Source: Struthidea cinerea (Eukaryota > Chordata > Aves > Passeriformes > Corcoracidae). Taken from it: DNA of 64,000 nucleotides. The translations under genes and the position numbers were made by a program. This document shows positions 25,060-36,751 of the stretch, piece after piece; within the stretch, counting starts at the first letter, position 1; every line of letters begins with the position of its first letter. A model generated the notes under the pieces. The model was given only the letters and a program-made list of their open reading frames with translations. It did no database searches and was not told where the DNA came from. The stretch covers positions 857,381-921,380 of the forward strand of contig VZTI01002345.1 of NCBI GenBank assembly GCA_013397865.1, read 5' to 3'.

Positions 25060-25290
25060 ACTCGGGTCACCTTTATCCCTTTGCCAGCCACCGGAGTGAG
25101 GATTAATCCCCGGAGTAATTGCGGAGCTCTGAAAGCTGCCCGGCCAACCTCTCTCGTGGCTCCGTCCCCACAGCGCTGCTGCCAACTCCGTGTCACAAAG
25201 GAAAAGCCATTAGCGAGCAATTACATTTCAGCAGGATTTCCCGGCCTAATGAGGATGGCCGATTCAAGAGGAACTGCTGCAAGGCTGAAG
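25060..25290. promoter_or_regulatory. Possible conserved enhancer with homeodomain-type sites
   Basis: The interval holds a palindromic ggattaatcc (about 25098-25107, a bicoid/OTX-type TAATCC pair). It also holds several TAAT/ATTA cores in agccattagcgagcaattac (about 25206-25225) and cctaatgagg. It is a mixed GC/AT text without repeats, as in vertebrate conserved non-coding elements. This is a reading of the text only; no alignment was made. Confidence 0.25.
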
Positions 25291-25778
25291 GAATAACGAG
25301 AGAAAAGGGATGGGAGTTTCCGTAACCCCGACAGAATGAGAAACAACCATGAAGGAAAAGAAAACCATCTGCTGGAGCTGTGCTCGGGCCACGGCCAGAT
25401 GTGGGTGTTTGTCACAGGGCTTCCAAAGCATCCCAGGCTGAGCCAACAGCAACACTTCACAGTTAATTCAGTTTTGGGGAAAAACTCCTGACTATCAACA
25501 AGAAATCACCGCAACAATCCCTTCCCAGCAGGGTCAGTACCTCTGGGTGACCCACCAGCTCCTGGCATCCTCCGTGCCATAAAACCACCAATGCTTCCTG
25601 AAAATCAGAACTTCCTAGAAATCAAGTTTACTCAAGCAGCTTATTTTTTGTTTAGCCCAGGAGCTCAAGTCGACTTAGGCAATCTTTCTTTACAGTAACA
25701 AAAATGCAAGTGGAAAAAAACGTGTATAAATGCGGCCTTCTATTTGATGGGAAAGTGCAACTCCAGATTCTGCCATTC

Positions 25779-25855
25779 CTTAGAATCGTGGAATGACTAA
25801 GGTTGGAAAAGACCTTTCAGATCAAGTCCAAGCACCAACCCAACACCATCAAATA
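25779..25855 (-). mobile_element. CR1 LINE 3' end fragment, reverse orientation
   Basis: tagaatcgtggaatgactaa, ggttggaaaagacctttcag and atcaagtccaagcaccaacc match the reversed terminus of an older avian CR1 subfamily. Confidence 0.75.
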
Positions 25856-26478
25856 TTTTGGAGAAATACTTGCTGGCATTGCCCTGCTTTGAGCACAGTG
25901 GGATGGAGCTCTGGAACAGGAGTTACCGCTCCTGATCCTTGCACCACCTGATCCCTGCTCCAGGGCAAGGAAACACAGCTCAGGACAAGGCAATTCCTCC
26001 CTGGATGGAGAAATCCCCTCTCACACTTACCTGTGAGGGCAAGACTTGTCTGAAACTGTGAGAACTCCATAAAAACCAGCCCAAGGAACGCATGTGCCAG
26101 GGCAGGAGCCCCTTCCCATGGCACCCCCTCCTCCTCCTGGGGCTGTGGCAGAGCCACCAGAGCTTCCTTGGATCTGTCTCTACCACAACATCTTTTCTTG
26201 CTAATTACAATTTTTCCTACTGCTTATGGGAAGCATCCAGCTGGCTGAGGATGGTTTGGGATCTTTCAGCCACTGTGAAAGTTGAGGTTAGGTAGAGACT
26301 TGTCCACGTGATGGAATTCCAGCAGTGGACCAGCAACCTCAGTTTAATCTTTGTTTAATGCAGAAAAACCACTTTTGACATAAATCAAAGGCTTTGGGGT
26401 CAAGGACTGATAAAGCAAGAAAGTTAAAGACATCAAAACATTATTTCCCTTTAAAAGAGCACTGAAAAAAATCAAGGC

Positions 26479-26484
26479 TTTATT
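26479..26484 (-). terminator. Possible polyadenylation signal AATAAA (- strand)
   Basis: tttatt on the + strand reads AATAAA on the - strand. It is followed 12 bases on by a T-rich stretch (gatttttttcagtgctcttt). It would end the possible terminal exon that begins at 29075. Confidence 0.4.
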
Positions 26485-26866
26485 TGAATAAACGTTACAC
26501 AACATTCTTTATCATTTTTACTTCTCAGCAAACCTTAAAGGGTAAATCAGATTTTCCTCATTCAAGTCTACAAAATGAAAGAGGCATAGTGACCATTCAA
26601 TATACAGACAAGAAGGTAGCATGGAGCAAAGCTTAAATATTAAGCAACTAAAGCAAAAAAGTGAAAAGCAATACATTACTGTCACTCTCTCTCATTAGAA
26701 TATCCCTGACAGTTTCATTTCCAAATGAAAATGTGGTTTCCAACGCAATGCTGGGAAAAGCAAGGCAGACATGAGCTCCCTTGGATGCTATTTGCTCTAT
26801 ACCCATATTCTCCAGTGCACACCTGCATCCCTTGGGTTAATCCCTCGTGGTTCAGCTGCTGTGCTC

Positions 26867-26900
26867 GGGGAGGGGAGGGGAAGGGAGGGGAGGGGAGGGG
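26867..26900 (+). repeat. (GGGGA)n tract with G-quadruplex pattern
   Basis: Seven runs of three or four G separated by one or two A. This is more than enough for an intramolecular quadruplex on the + strand. The - strand, which would be the RNA of the possible PWWP2A terminal exon, is C-rich. Confidence 0.85.
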
Positions 26901-29631
26901 AGCCCTGGGAGATCCGGGGGCACAGCCAGGCACTACCGGCTTCCAAAACAACAGCAGGCACTCCTCAATCCCATGTGCAACAACCCTGCCACCACAGTCC
27001 CGGGCCTTTTTCCTGAGCAGAAACTGGTTTGTGCCATGTGGTTTGGTGGCTTTTCTGTTTGGTTTTTGGGGGGGGTGGGGGAAAATGTACCTGACTAGGC
27101 CAAGCCCCCATCCATTGTCAATCCAAGCAGAGGTGAAAGGCTGGCACGGACCCGGCACCAAGTCACCCCTTTCCTCATTCACATGTCTCAATCTTTCAGT
27201 TCTAGTCGCATCTCAGGCCTTGAGCAGGACCAGACTGCTGGGCCTCTTCCACTGGTGAAAAGGAAAAGCACTGTAGAACAAATATTCATCCAAATTTAAA
27301 AAAAAGTTTGTAGTTTATGATGAAATCATTATGGCAAACGGTACAATTTGAATGCACTGCACAGCACTGTACAGCCTGCTTTTAGAAAGTAGGTAGTGAA
27401 TATTCAATTTCTGCATTTACAAATAAAGAATTTAGCTCTGAAAAGCAGACACTGAACCAGCACAAAGCACAAGCTGCCACACACTCAGTGTGTGAATCCC
27501 TGATGGGCCTGGCTGGGATTTGGGGGCCTGTCCCAGCCTCTCGCTTCTCCCTCTCCAATTATTTAACAAGTATAAACCTGTTGCCAATGATAGAGTTGTC
27601 CTAACTTCAAATTCCATGTGGTTCATTCAGGCTCCAGACACGAAGAAATTGTCTTTGTGCTGACCCAGAGGCCCCTTGGAAAAGTCCCTCTGGTTTTAAA
27701 TGATCCAGACAAAGACATTCTATTTTCTCCAATTGAATCAGGATATCAGTAAGGAGGAAAAGAGTTTCCTACAAGTCTTTTCATCTCTATAGAAACAGAA
27801 ATTTGACTTTTAGTAGATTATGTGCACATTTTCATCTCTTCAAAACAAATATTTATTTTCCCAGGTTACACAATAAACCCCCTGCTAAGAACTTTAAAGA
27901 AATGGTTCTGCCGAGATAGTGTGCACACAATGGAAATAATTACTGACAAATAAATTAATATTTAATAACTCAAGATTTCAGCAGCGTGTCCAGCATTCCC
28001 AAGCTCCACTGAAGTCAGTCTTACCCAAGACCTTTGTGGGAGGGGAATAAAATGGATAAAACCCAGTAGGTTTCTTTTTTTTTTTTTGATTTACAGCTTT
28101 TCAAAGAAGTCAACGCAAGTCAGATCAACAACCATCAGAAATTCTAATAAAACCTTTGCTCTCTACTAGTTACCTATCTGAAAAATATTTATGTCAAAAG
28201 GAAAAAATAACCTATGATTTGAAATAGAAATGCCATCCCATTGAATCACTCTCCATTTATGATTTCCATCCTCTTGTAGGATTATAAGTAAAATGCTGCT
28301 CTCTGCCTCGTAGCCCCTCTCAAGGTTATTCCACAACCCTCAATTCCCTAAGTGTTACAACAGCAGAAATAAAATGCAACCATATTCACACAGAAGGAGC
28401 TTTCCCATAAAACAGAGATCCATGGAGTTTGTGGTCACTGTCCTTTCCATCACCTCTATGGGAAATGTTGGTCTCAAATAGCAGGACTGTTCATATTTCA
28501 CAATACAACTGGGTTCGGACATGCTTTGATCACAGATCACAGCTCTGCTAACACCTGCACTAAATACTAACTAAGCCTCAGAGAATGGAAAATTGCAATG
28601 CTAAAGTCAAGAATTAAAAGAAAAGTTCAAAAGTTACAGTCAACTTCCCAGGCAAATTGGCTCCGTCACTGGCACCTCTCGAAACATACAAACGTGACTG
28701 TCACATTACAAAAACCCCAGTTATCTGCAGTGAGTCTTCATCCTAATAATTCAAGTGGTTCCTTGCATGTGTCATAGAGTCTTTCAGATTTTCATGCGTC
28801 ATTTATTGCAAAAAAGTTTTATAAAATATTTCCTAGCATCTTTTTAAATTTTAAGGAAAATGTACATTAGGTACAGGTGCCCTAATGGTGCGAGGGGGAG
28901 CTTTAACATCTTTTACCCCCTTTCCCCTCCAAAAAAATGTTTACTACTTGGTGAAGATTTCAGAGGAAAAATAGGACAAGTCAGTCTCAGATTTCTCTCA
29001 GTCCTGATGAGCTGGTGCTCTTCGTGGCAGTGTAGTGAGGTTCCATAAAAACAGCGGGTCATTAGTGTCTCTGAGCTGAAAAGGGGAGAGAAAGGGAACA
29101 TGGTTAAATGTCTTCCAGAACATATTGCAAAAGTAGGTAAAGCAAAAGCTGAGGTGGCCAGAAAAGTTACTGGCTCACCTGCTTTGTGCATTGTGTGCAG
29201 AAGACAAAAAATAGATTGACATTATCACAAGACAGACACAAGTGAGCAAACTCCTCCGGGGGCTGGGCTTTGAGGAGGAGCCACCGAACCAATCTGTTAC
29301 ATCTCACCCCGTTTCAGCATCCAGAGAGAATTCCAATTGTAAAGACATTTAAAGACAGCTCAGGAAGCAGGGAGATTAATTCACAAAATCCATACATTGA
29401 TGGCAGCTCACAACACAAAGCTAAATCTGACCCTGCAGTGCCCTTCCACACACGAGAGCCGAGTGCCTGAGGGAGCACTGAACTATAAACCTGCTAATGG
29501 TGTTTCCTTCCCATGGCTGCTTGTGTTTTCCCATTTACTCCAGAGAACGGGAACAAATTATGATAAAGCAGACAGGAACAGCCCAAGTTCCAGCCCTGCC
29601 TGAACCATCACCAGTCAGCCACCAGTTCTTA

Positions 29632-29818
29632 CTGGGAGGGTAGAGAAAGGTTGCCCAGAGAAGTTGTGGCTGCCCCTGGATCCCTGGCAGTGTCCAAGGC
29701 CAGGCTGGATGGGGCTTGGAGCAGCCTGGGACAGTGGGAGGTGTCCCTGCCCATGGCAGGGGGTGGAACTGAATGAGCTTTAAGGTTCCTCCCAACCCAA
29801 AACAGTCTGGGATTCTAT
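29632..29818 (+). mobile_element. CR1 LINE 3' end
   Basis: A well preserved sense CR1 terminus: aggttgcccagagaagttgt, tccctggcagtgtccaaggc, tgtccctgcccatggcaggg, and the end ggttcctcccaacccaaaac with gggattctatgg. Confidence 0.9.
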
Positions 29819-30089
29819 GGAGATTGTGCTCCCCAGATACAGTGACCGAAAACCTGACTGCCCGTGTCAGCTCAGTGTCTGTGGCACTGAATTCCCTGAG
29901 CTTCCCGAGTGCAGCCCATTGCCTGTTTATCAGTCATTCCATGGGGTCACTCACTCCCTGTGGGATCCGTGCTTTGTGGGGCAGTGACAGCTCAGCCTGG
30001 CTGAGGGCACGGCTCTCCCGGGATCTCCAGTGAGCTCACAGCAGGCTGGACTCTGCTTTGAAGCCGCTTCATTCAGCTGCTGGAGGCAG

Positions 30090-30500
30090 AATCACACAGA
30101 ATCCCAGGATCACACAGATCCCAGATTGGGAAAGCCCTCCCAGACCACTGATTCCAAGCTGTGCCCCATCCCCACCTGGTCCCCAGCCCAGAGCACTGAG
30201 TGCCACCTCCAGGGATGGGGGCTCCAAACCTCCCTGGGCAGCCCCTGCCAAGGCCTGAGCACCCTTTCCATGGAGAAATTCCTGCTGGTGTCCAACCTGA
30301 GCCTCCCCTGGCCCAGCCTGAGGCCGTTCCCTCTCCTCCTGTCCCTGTTCCCTGGGAGCAGAGCCCGACCCCCCCGGCTGCCCCCTCCTGTCAGGGAGTT
30401 GTGCAGAGCCACAAGGTCCCCCCTGAGCCTCCTTTGCTCCAGGCTGAGCCCCTTTCCCAGCTCCCTCCGCCGCTCCTGGGGCTCCAGACCTTTCCCTATG
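30090..30500 (-). mobile_element. CR1 LINE, reverse orientation, about 400 bases
   Basis: A reversed CR1 running from a degraded 3' end (cacagaatcccaggatcaca) through ctccctgggcagcccctgcc and ttccctgggagcagagcccg to cctttcccagctccctccgc. It is the same subfamily as the copies at 10715-10828 and 34651-34888. Its 3' end faces that of the sense copy at 29632-29818. Confidence 0.88.
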
Positions 30501-33500
30501 GAGCCATCCTAAGGACTACCCCAGAAGAAGGTAAAAATGTGTGTCAGGACAGGCACTGACACGACTCAGGCCTTTCCCTGCCTGTCCCACCGAACTCAGC
30601 TCACACAGCCTTTTCCTGGCAGCCAGCACTGAAGTGGGGATTCTGATTTTTCCATGGGAACGTTTTCCCTATCCCTGTATTCACTGCTGTCCACAGAGAA
30701 GAGCTGCCCTTGAGAGTCCTGGCTTTTATCTCCAAAGGAAAAGCAGAAGTATACCAGGCAGCCATGGAGGGGGAGAAAAGGCACCCCAGAAGGACAAGGG
30801 AAGCAAAAATAGCAGCACATCCCATCAGGGATTAAACCTCAAGGCATGAGCCCAAATTTAAATAGTTGCAGTAACATTTATGCACCTGTCTGGGAGATAA
30901 TGCAAAACTATGAAACAGAAGGCACAAAACTCCCATTTTCCTGCTACAGATTCCATTCATAGGCAGTGGAGAAGAGGGAAAGCAGGCTGCTCTTCCAGAT
31001 GATGAACTTCTAAAAGCAAGAACTGTTTCCTTCTTTTCCAGCCCCAGACAACCTCCAGCAGCAGGGCCTCAGCCACCAGGAACACAAAGAGCAGCAACAC
31101 ATTCTTCCCTTTATGTGCCTAATTCCCTGAAATACATGACACAGTACCAAGAATTCCTAAAACATGGCCAAACCCAGTTTCTTCATATAAATGTATCAGA
31201 AAAGATTATTCCTAAATCCCTCAACACTTGAAATACCTCAAGAAAATACTTTTTTTTTCATTAACTAAACTTCTAACTAAACTAACTAAAATTCTTTGAA
31301 AAATCCAGTTTTTGTGGCTTTAGTTCCTTTTCACCAGAGCTACTAATTACCCACACTGGCACCACGTGCTTCAAAATCCTGAAGCACTGCAGAGGTGCAA
31401 TTAAACCCCAGTGTTTCCTAAAGCCAAACAAAAATCCTACACGTTACTGAATAAAAAATGATGCTAAATTAGCATTTAAGCAAATATTTGCTTGGAATTG
31501 TATCTGCTTATTTTACCGACAAAGCAAGTCCCATCTCCCCCTTTGTGCACCTGTTAAAGGAAGGCAAGGACAGTTCTGCCACCTGAATTTGCTGTGATTC
31601 TGTTACAGAACCCCAGTGCTGGAACAAGCACTTGCCTCCCAAAGCACAGATTCCCAGCACATGCCTGGCATGTAGGAGAATATTCCTTATTCATATTGCA
31701 TATTTGACATCCAAAATATCTGTAAACAAACATGAAAACTAACCTAGATCTGTTTTTTTCTAAAGAACAACCTGATTTCGAGTTGCCGTTACATAAATTG
31801 CATCGGCCAAGCAGGAGGCTGCACAGAGACCCCTGGCAGAAGGGGCAGTGCAGGTTCCCTCAGATCAAACTTGTGCTCCAAGTGTGATTCCTGCAGGATG
31901 TGACCAGGACACAGAGGGCGGAACCCTCCGTTACAGACATATTTCTACAAAGATTCTGTTTTTCCAAAATCAGCCTTGCTACTGACAAAGTGACAGGACA
32001 GATCCATCATCTGTTCTCTCCCATTCCTGGCTGCACTGAGCCCATTCCTGGCAGAGCTCAGCCTGAGCCATTGTTTTTCAAACCCTGCCGTTACACAAAC
32101 AGCACCCAGGGTTTCACTATCACAAATGCAATCAATATTCCAGCGCTTCATTTCAAATCCCTGCCTCATTTTCAGTATTATTTCCTGTCCTGGCTGCAAC
32201 TCAACAGAGCCGTGCTTCCCCTGGGCCTCTGTCCCCGTCCCACAGGGACTGACACACCTGGAATATCCTCAGTTCCCACAGCCCTCTCTTCCTCCTCTGC
32301 ACTCAGGAATGGAATCACTGGCATAGAAACTGAATTACAGCTGTTCAAAACGTGCCTGGTCCTGATTTGGGAAGTAACTTGTCAAACACAGCCCAAATAA
32401 ACCCCCAGATCCATTTCTTCACACACTGAACGAGCAAAGCCCAGATTCAAACTTGCTGCAGGGGATCCTGATTTGTTCCCTGAGCCAGCTCCTACCTGCA
32501 GGCTGCTGTTAAGTTCTCCCCTCGGGCCACGGGCAGGCAGGAAGAGGAGATCAAAGATGCCACATCCCATGGCACAAGCACAGGGAGTCACCTTTTCCAG
32601 GTTATTCCACACTTTTTTTCCCCTTTTGCTCCCAGGTCTCTCCCTGTTGGATGTGCAAGGTGGCTCAGGTTTTCTGAAGTCCGAAAGCCCTGGTCTCTCA
32701 ACAACATCCCCTTTCCAGCTCCTGCTGTTCCCGCCTCCTGCCAGGAACACCAATTGCTTTCTCCTGGAGAAAACACGGAGCCATGGATCCGAGTTCCCCT
32801 CAGTGGTTGGTGCCTGGCACTAAGGTGCTGCTCCAGGGAGTTCTCCCAAACTGCCCCATCTGGGAGCAACAGCAAAGCCATGCAGGGAAAAAGCAGGATG
32901 GCAAACCAGTCACCAACTCCCTGGCACCAGAGCCCTGCCTGGGAGCTGCTGCTCTGCCTTGTGCTCACACAAGGGCACTTGTGTCACCGTTAAATTAAAA
33001 AAAAAAACCATAAATTAAATTAAACGACAGTCTGGATTGTATCCACGTCCCAGGTAATACAGATTGAAATGCATGAGTAAATCATAGGAAATCATAACTT
33101 GCTATTAGGATCCAACAATTAAACCCCAATAATCAGAGATATTTCTGACCTGGGGAGGAATTGCTGTTTGGTAAAACCCATCCAAATGACCACAAACACT
33201 TCTTACCACGGACGTCAGACTAGACCAGGTGCCTGAAAATGCCAGGAGGGTGAGCAGAGAAGAGAAGGGAAAAGCCACCACCCCAGGGGATGTTAACTAC
33301 CTAGACAGCCACACTATGAACACACTGCCAGGGAGACCCCTGGGAGGGAACTATTTAAACTGAAATCCAAAGGTGTCACAGAGAGCAGCAGCTGGAGAGG
33401 GTTAAATGCTGACTGGGAACTGCCATCGTCACTGCTAAAACAGGGATCACAGCACAGGTTCTTTCCATTAGGGATTAAGGATAATTTGAAGCTGGATAGT

Positions 33501-34650
33501 CCCATCCCCACCTCTCAAACCTGATCTAATGGATCTTCAGTCAGCTGGCAGCTACACACGTTTTCAGTGTTAAATGTGGGTGATCCCTGGTCACTCCATG
33601 GTCAAAAGCTTTCTTAGTTAGGGAAAAATTCCCTTTTTAAGCAGTCCTCGTCATTGTACCCCAGGGATTGTGCCACCACACACTGCCATCCAGCCCTTTA
33701 GGCCTGAGCTCAGTGCACTTCCCTCCCAGCTCAGTCTTTATCCACAGATCAGTGAGGGACCCCCCTGCACGGCCTGAATTTGCTATTCCTGCAGGCATTT
33801 ATTGGAACACAATTATAAAGCAAAAGACAGACTGAAACAGCCTTTCCCTGATTAACAGTCTGCTCCTCTCCACTGCTCCTCAGCCAAGAAAGCAGCTCTG
33901 TTTTCTCACTGGACTTCACAAAACAAGCAGAAGGACAGATGATGATGCTGAGAATGAGCTACTAACACTTATTTTCCAAAATTCACGGTCCTATTCTACT
34001 CTGACATTTTTAACAATGAAAGAAAATCACTATCAGGACTCAGGCGAGTTAAACAGAACGAGGCCTAGGGCTAGCAATGCAAAAAGCAACTCTTACCCTT
34101 CCTCACTTGTGCTCCTCTTAATCCTAATCACAGTTAGAAACTACGTTAAACAAACATGGTTTGTTTACGTATTTTACAACATGCCGAAAAAAATAGTCTT
34201 TTCAGCCCTGCACAGACCTAAATCTCCCCCACAAACCCCCCCCCAGAGTAGTTCTGTAGGTTCCAAACAAAACACAGCAGTGTCTGAAAGGGAAACCAAA
34301 ATCATCCTGCATGGCTCCACTTCAGAGACACACAAGCATTTCCCATTGCTTCCAGCTTTGCTCCTGAAGCCTCACACCTTCAAACACCTCTGGGAAAAGA
34401 AATCCAAGTTCTGAAATAACTGCCCTCTCTCCCAAGGCATTTTAACTGCAGCTGAAGATCTCCAGAGGAACAGAACACCTGTACTAGAAACTCATCATGC
34501 CCTGTCCCATTCTCCCCTAAACTGACAGGCCATAAATATCCAACAACCACACCGAGTCATCAAGTCAAAAAAGCATCATTTGCAATTTATCCCATGAAAC
34601 TGATGGGAAAATAACAGTCACTCTCTACTGCTGTTTGCCTTCTGAAGGCA

Positions 34651-34888
34651 GAGACTCAGAAGGATTTAGGTTGGAAAAGACCTCCAAGATCACCACGTCC
34701 AACCTGTGCCCCATCCCCACCTTGTCCCCAGCCCAGAGCACTGAGTGCCACCTCCAGCCCTTCCCTGGGCACCTCCAGGGATGGGCACTCCAAACCTCCC
34801 TGGGCAGCCCCTGCCAAGGCCTGAGCACCCTTTCCATGGGGAAATTCCTGCTGATGTCCAACCTGAGCCTCCCCTGGCACGGCCTGAG
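34651..34888 (-). mobile_element. CR1 LINE 3' part, reverse orientation
   Basis: ggttggaaaagacctccaag and atcaccacgtccaacctgtg are the reversed 3' end. The body then matches the copy at 30090-30500 nearly word for word until ccctggcacggcctgag, where similarity stops. Confidence 0.88.
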
Positions 34889-35797
34889 GGATCGATCGCC
34901 AGCACAGGGCTACTCCTGGTGGGAGCAATGGATAAATCATGGATAAGCCATGGAAAGTGCCTCTGTCTCGGGGCTGTGTCCCAGCTGCAGGACCAGGCAC
35001 CGCTGGGGACCGCAGGCACATCAAAGGGGGGTTTTGCAGTTCAGCTAAAGCAGCCCCAAGCCTTGTCCCAGCCCCCAAGGCTCTTCTCCCCCTGTGCCTG
35101 CCTGAACCAGGCTCTCCATCAGCCCAGCCCAGCCCCTGGAAACTCTGCTGCAGCCACAGGAGCAGCTCCTTCGGAGTTAAAGGAAAATCAGGGATAAGTA
35201 TGAAGAGGAGATTTCCAACTTACTGTAACATGGTATTATAAAAATATAATTTAACAAAACTAATTATTTGTTTGGAGCCCGGCTCAGTCTGCAGAGATAC
35301 AGCACATTCACTATGAAACCGACGAAAGACTTAAAACCCATCAGCTACAAATCAAAACTGACTTTAAATGCCTTCCATAAACAGTTCTTTTGAACATAAA
35401 ACCACCTAAAGAAAGCCCTCCCATACCTGCTGCTCCCCCAGTGAACACCTGAGCAAACTCTGCCTATGTAAGCTGCAGTGCTATTCTAATTTTATATAAA
35501 TTAAGAGAACAACGCTTCCAGGTCTTCTAAAGAAAAAATAACAATGTCAATATTGATTTTGCCACTACTTGGCTTATAACAACTAACTTAAAACCAGTTC
35601 ACTTGAGCTTCTAGACCTCAAGGAAGTGGTGTAGACATCTGACCCACCTCACGTGGGTTCCTGACTCCAAAAAGCAGTTTGCTCCAATAACAAAATACAG
35701 CTTATTTACTTAAAGAAACTGTTTCTGTTTGCAGGAGAGAATACAGAGAAGTGAAACAGATTTTTTTTTTCCAATTTTTTCTTTTTCTTAAATGAAA

Positions 35798-35803
35798 TTT
35801 ATT
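35798..35803 (-). terminator. PWWP2A: Possible distal polyadenylation signal of PWWP2A
   Basis: AATAAA on the - strand, 2.1 kb after the PWWP2A stop. The sequence after it is A-rich rather than GU-rich, so it is a weaker candidate than the signal at 36769. Confidence 0.3.
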
Positions 35804-35914
35804 GTGTGTTTATCACATTCAAAAAGCATTGACCAGTGGGGCTTTTTGGGAACTGTTAGAATGCCAAGGTAAAGCTGGTATATTTGGAAGCTTAATTAGC
35901 AATTAATGACTGTC

Positions 35915-35947
35915 ATGTCAAACACATGACAGCCATGTGTTTGACAT
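35915..35947. repeat. Perfect 14-bp hairpin with 5-base loop
   Basis: atgtcaaacacatg (35915-35928) and catgtgtttgacat (35934-35947) are exact reverse complements around the loop acagc. It lies between the two candidate PWWP2A poly(A) signals, so it would be in the RNA only if the distal site were used. Confidence 0.85.
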
Positions 35948-36751
35948 TTTAGACTTCCAATAGTTCTGTGGGCATGACAGAATAATTTTTAAAAGGTAAA
36001 AAGAAACTGAATGCTTTGGCGAGACCAGACAGTATCATGAACATATAAAATTAAATCTTAAAATAAAAATATTTTCAGGGTTTGATGATTAAATCCTTGC
36101 CCCCATTTTCATGTCTGTTTAATTTCAGTCTGAGCTTAAATTTTTACATCTGTCACAATTGCCTACATGGGCAATTCTGGAAAAAAACAGGATGAAAACT
36201 GCTTTGGGATGAGCACCAGCAGACTCTTCACAAGGCATTGCAAGGCTGAAGCAGGAATAGGTTGGAGGACACAGGAATTCACATGGTCAGGTAAGGACCA
36301 AAACTCACAGAAAAAAAAAAGTCAAGTGCATTGCATGAAAATGCCCCAATACTGAGCAAAAACCATGCAAGAAAAGCTGGAGTGGCAGTGGAGAGTGGCT
36401 CTGACTGGCTCTGAGATGGAAACTGAAAACATTCCCCACTGTACAAGTGACATTATCCACAGTCTCTACTCAGATATATGGCCCAAAAGCTAATTAAGGG
36501 ACAAATTTAATCAACTTTCCAGAAAGCCCTCTACAGAGCTGGTTCTGAAACAAAAGGGACAGGTAATTAATTATAATCTCCAAATTAAGACTGAAGTATA
36601 CCAATAGTATTTACATCAAGCACTTAATCTTTAAGAATGCATTAAAAAGGACAATTTACTTTTTAAGGGTGTCCTCTAAATCCGGCATACAGATAAAATA
36701 CTCTGACATCCTGGATTTGTTTCAAAGCTTTTTGAGAAACACACACAAATA

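Larger units (their letters stand above)
19716..26455. other. Intergenic spacer between the convergent TTC1 and PWWP2A units
   Basis: No gene that I can support. It contains CR1 fragments (20060-20113, 22024-22190, 25779-25855), an AT palindrome at about 20113-20140, and a GC- and CpG-enriched stretch from about 24060 to 25330 whose right part looks like a regulatory element (separate entry). Open frames of 170-210 codons overlap on both strands at 24063-24715 but match nothing I know. Confidence 0.7.
26460..29075 (-). other. PWWP2A: Possible alternative terminal exon and 3'UTR of PWWP2A
   Basis: On the - strand a very strong acceptor (ccctttctctccccttttcag) precedes 29075. Reading from there, a phase-0 frame gives 25 codons ending at TGA. 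A second frame stays open for about 50 codons. AT-rich, UTR-like sequence then runs to an AATAAA at 26484-26479 with T-rich sequence after it. PWWP2A is known to have isoforms with other C-termini. A possible phase-0 donor, ACT|GTGAGC, lies in the large exon at 38161/38160, within the PWWP domain. The link to PWWP2A is inference; an independent - strand transcript is the alternative. Confidence 0.35.
29076..35780. other. Intron-like or intergenic sequence downstream of PWWP2A
   Basis: CR1 copies lie at 29632-29818, 30090-30500 and 34651-34888. I see no coding exon in the remainder. It would be intron if the terminal exon at 29075 belongs to PWWP2A, and otherwise it is intergenic. Confidence 0.65.

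Noticed and set aside
30029..30559. 160- and 119-codon + strand open frames
   Set aside because: They are translations of the reversed CR1 at 30090-30500.
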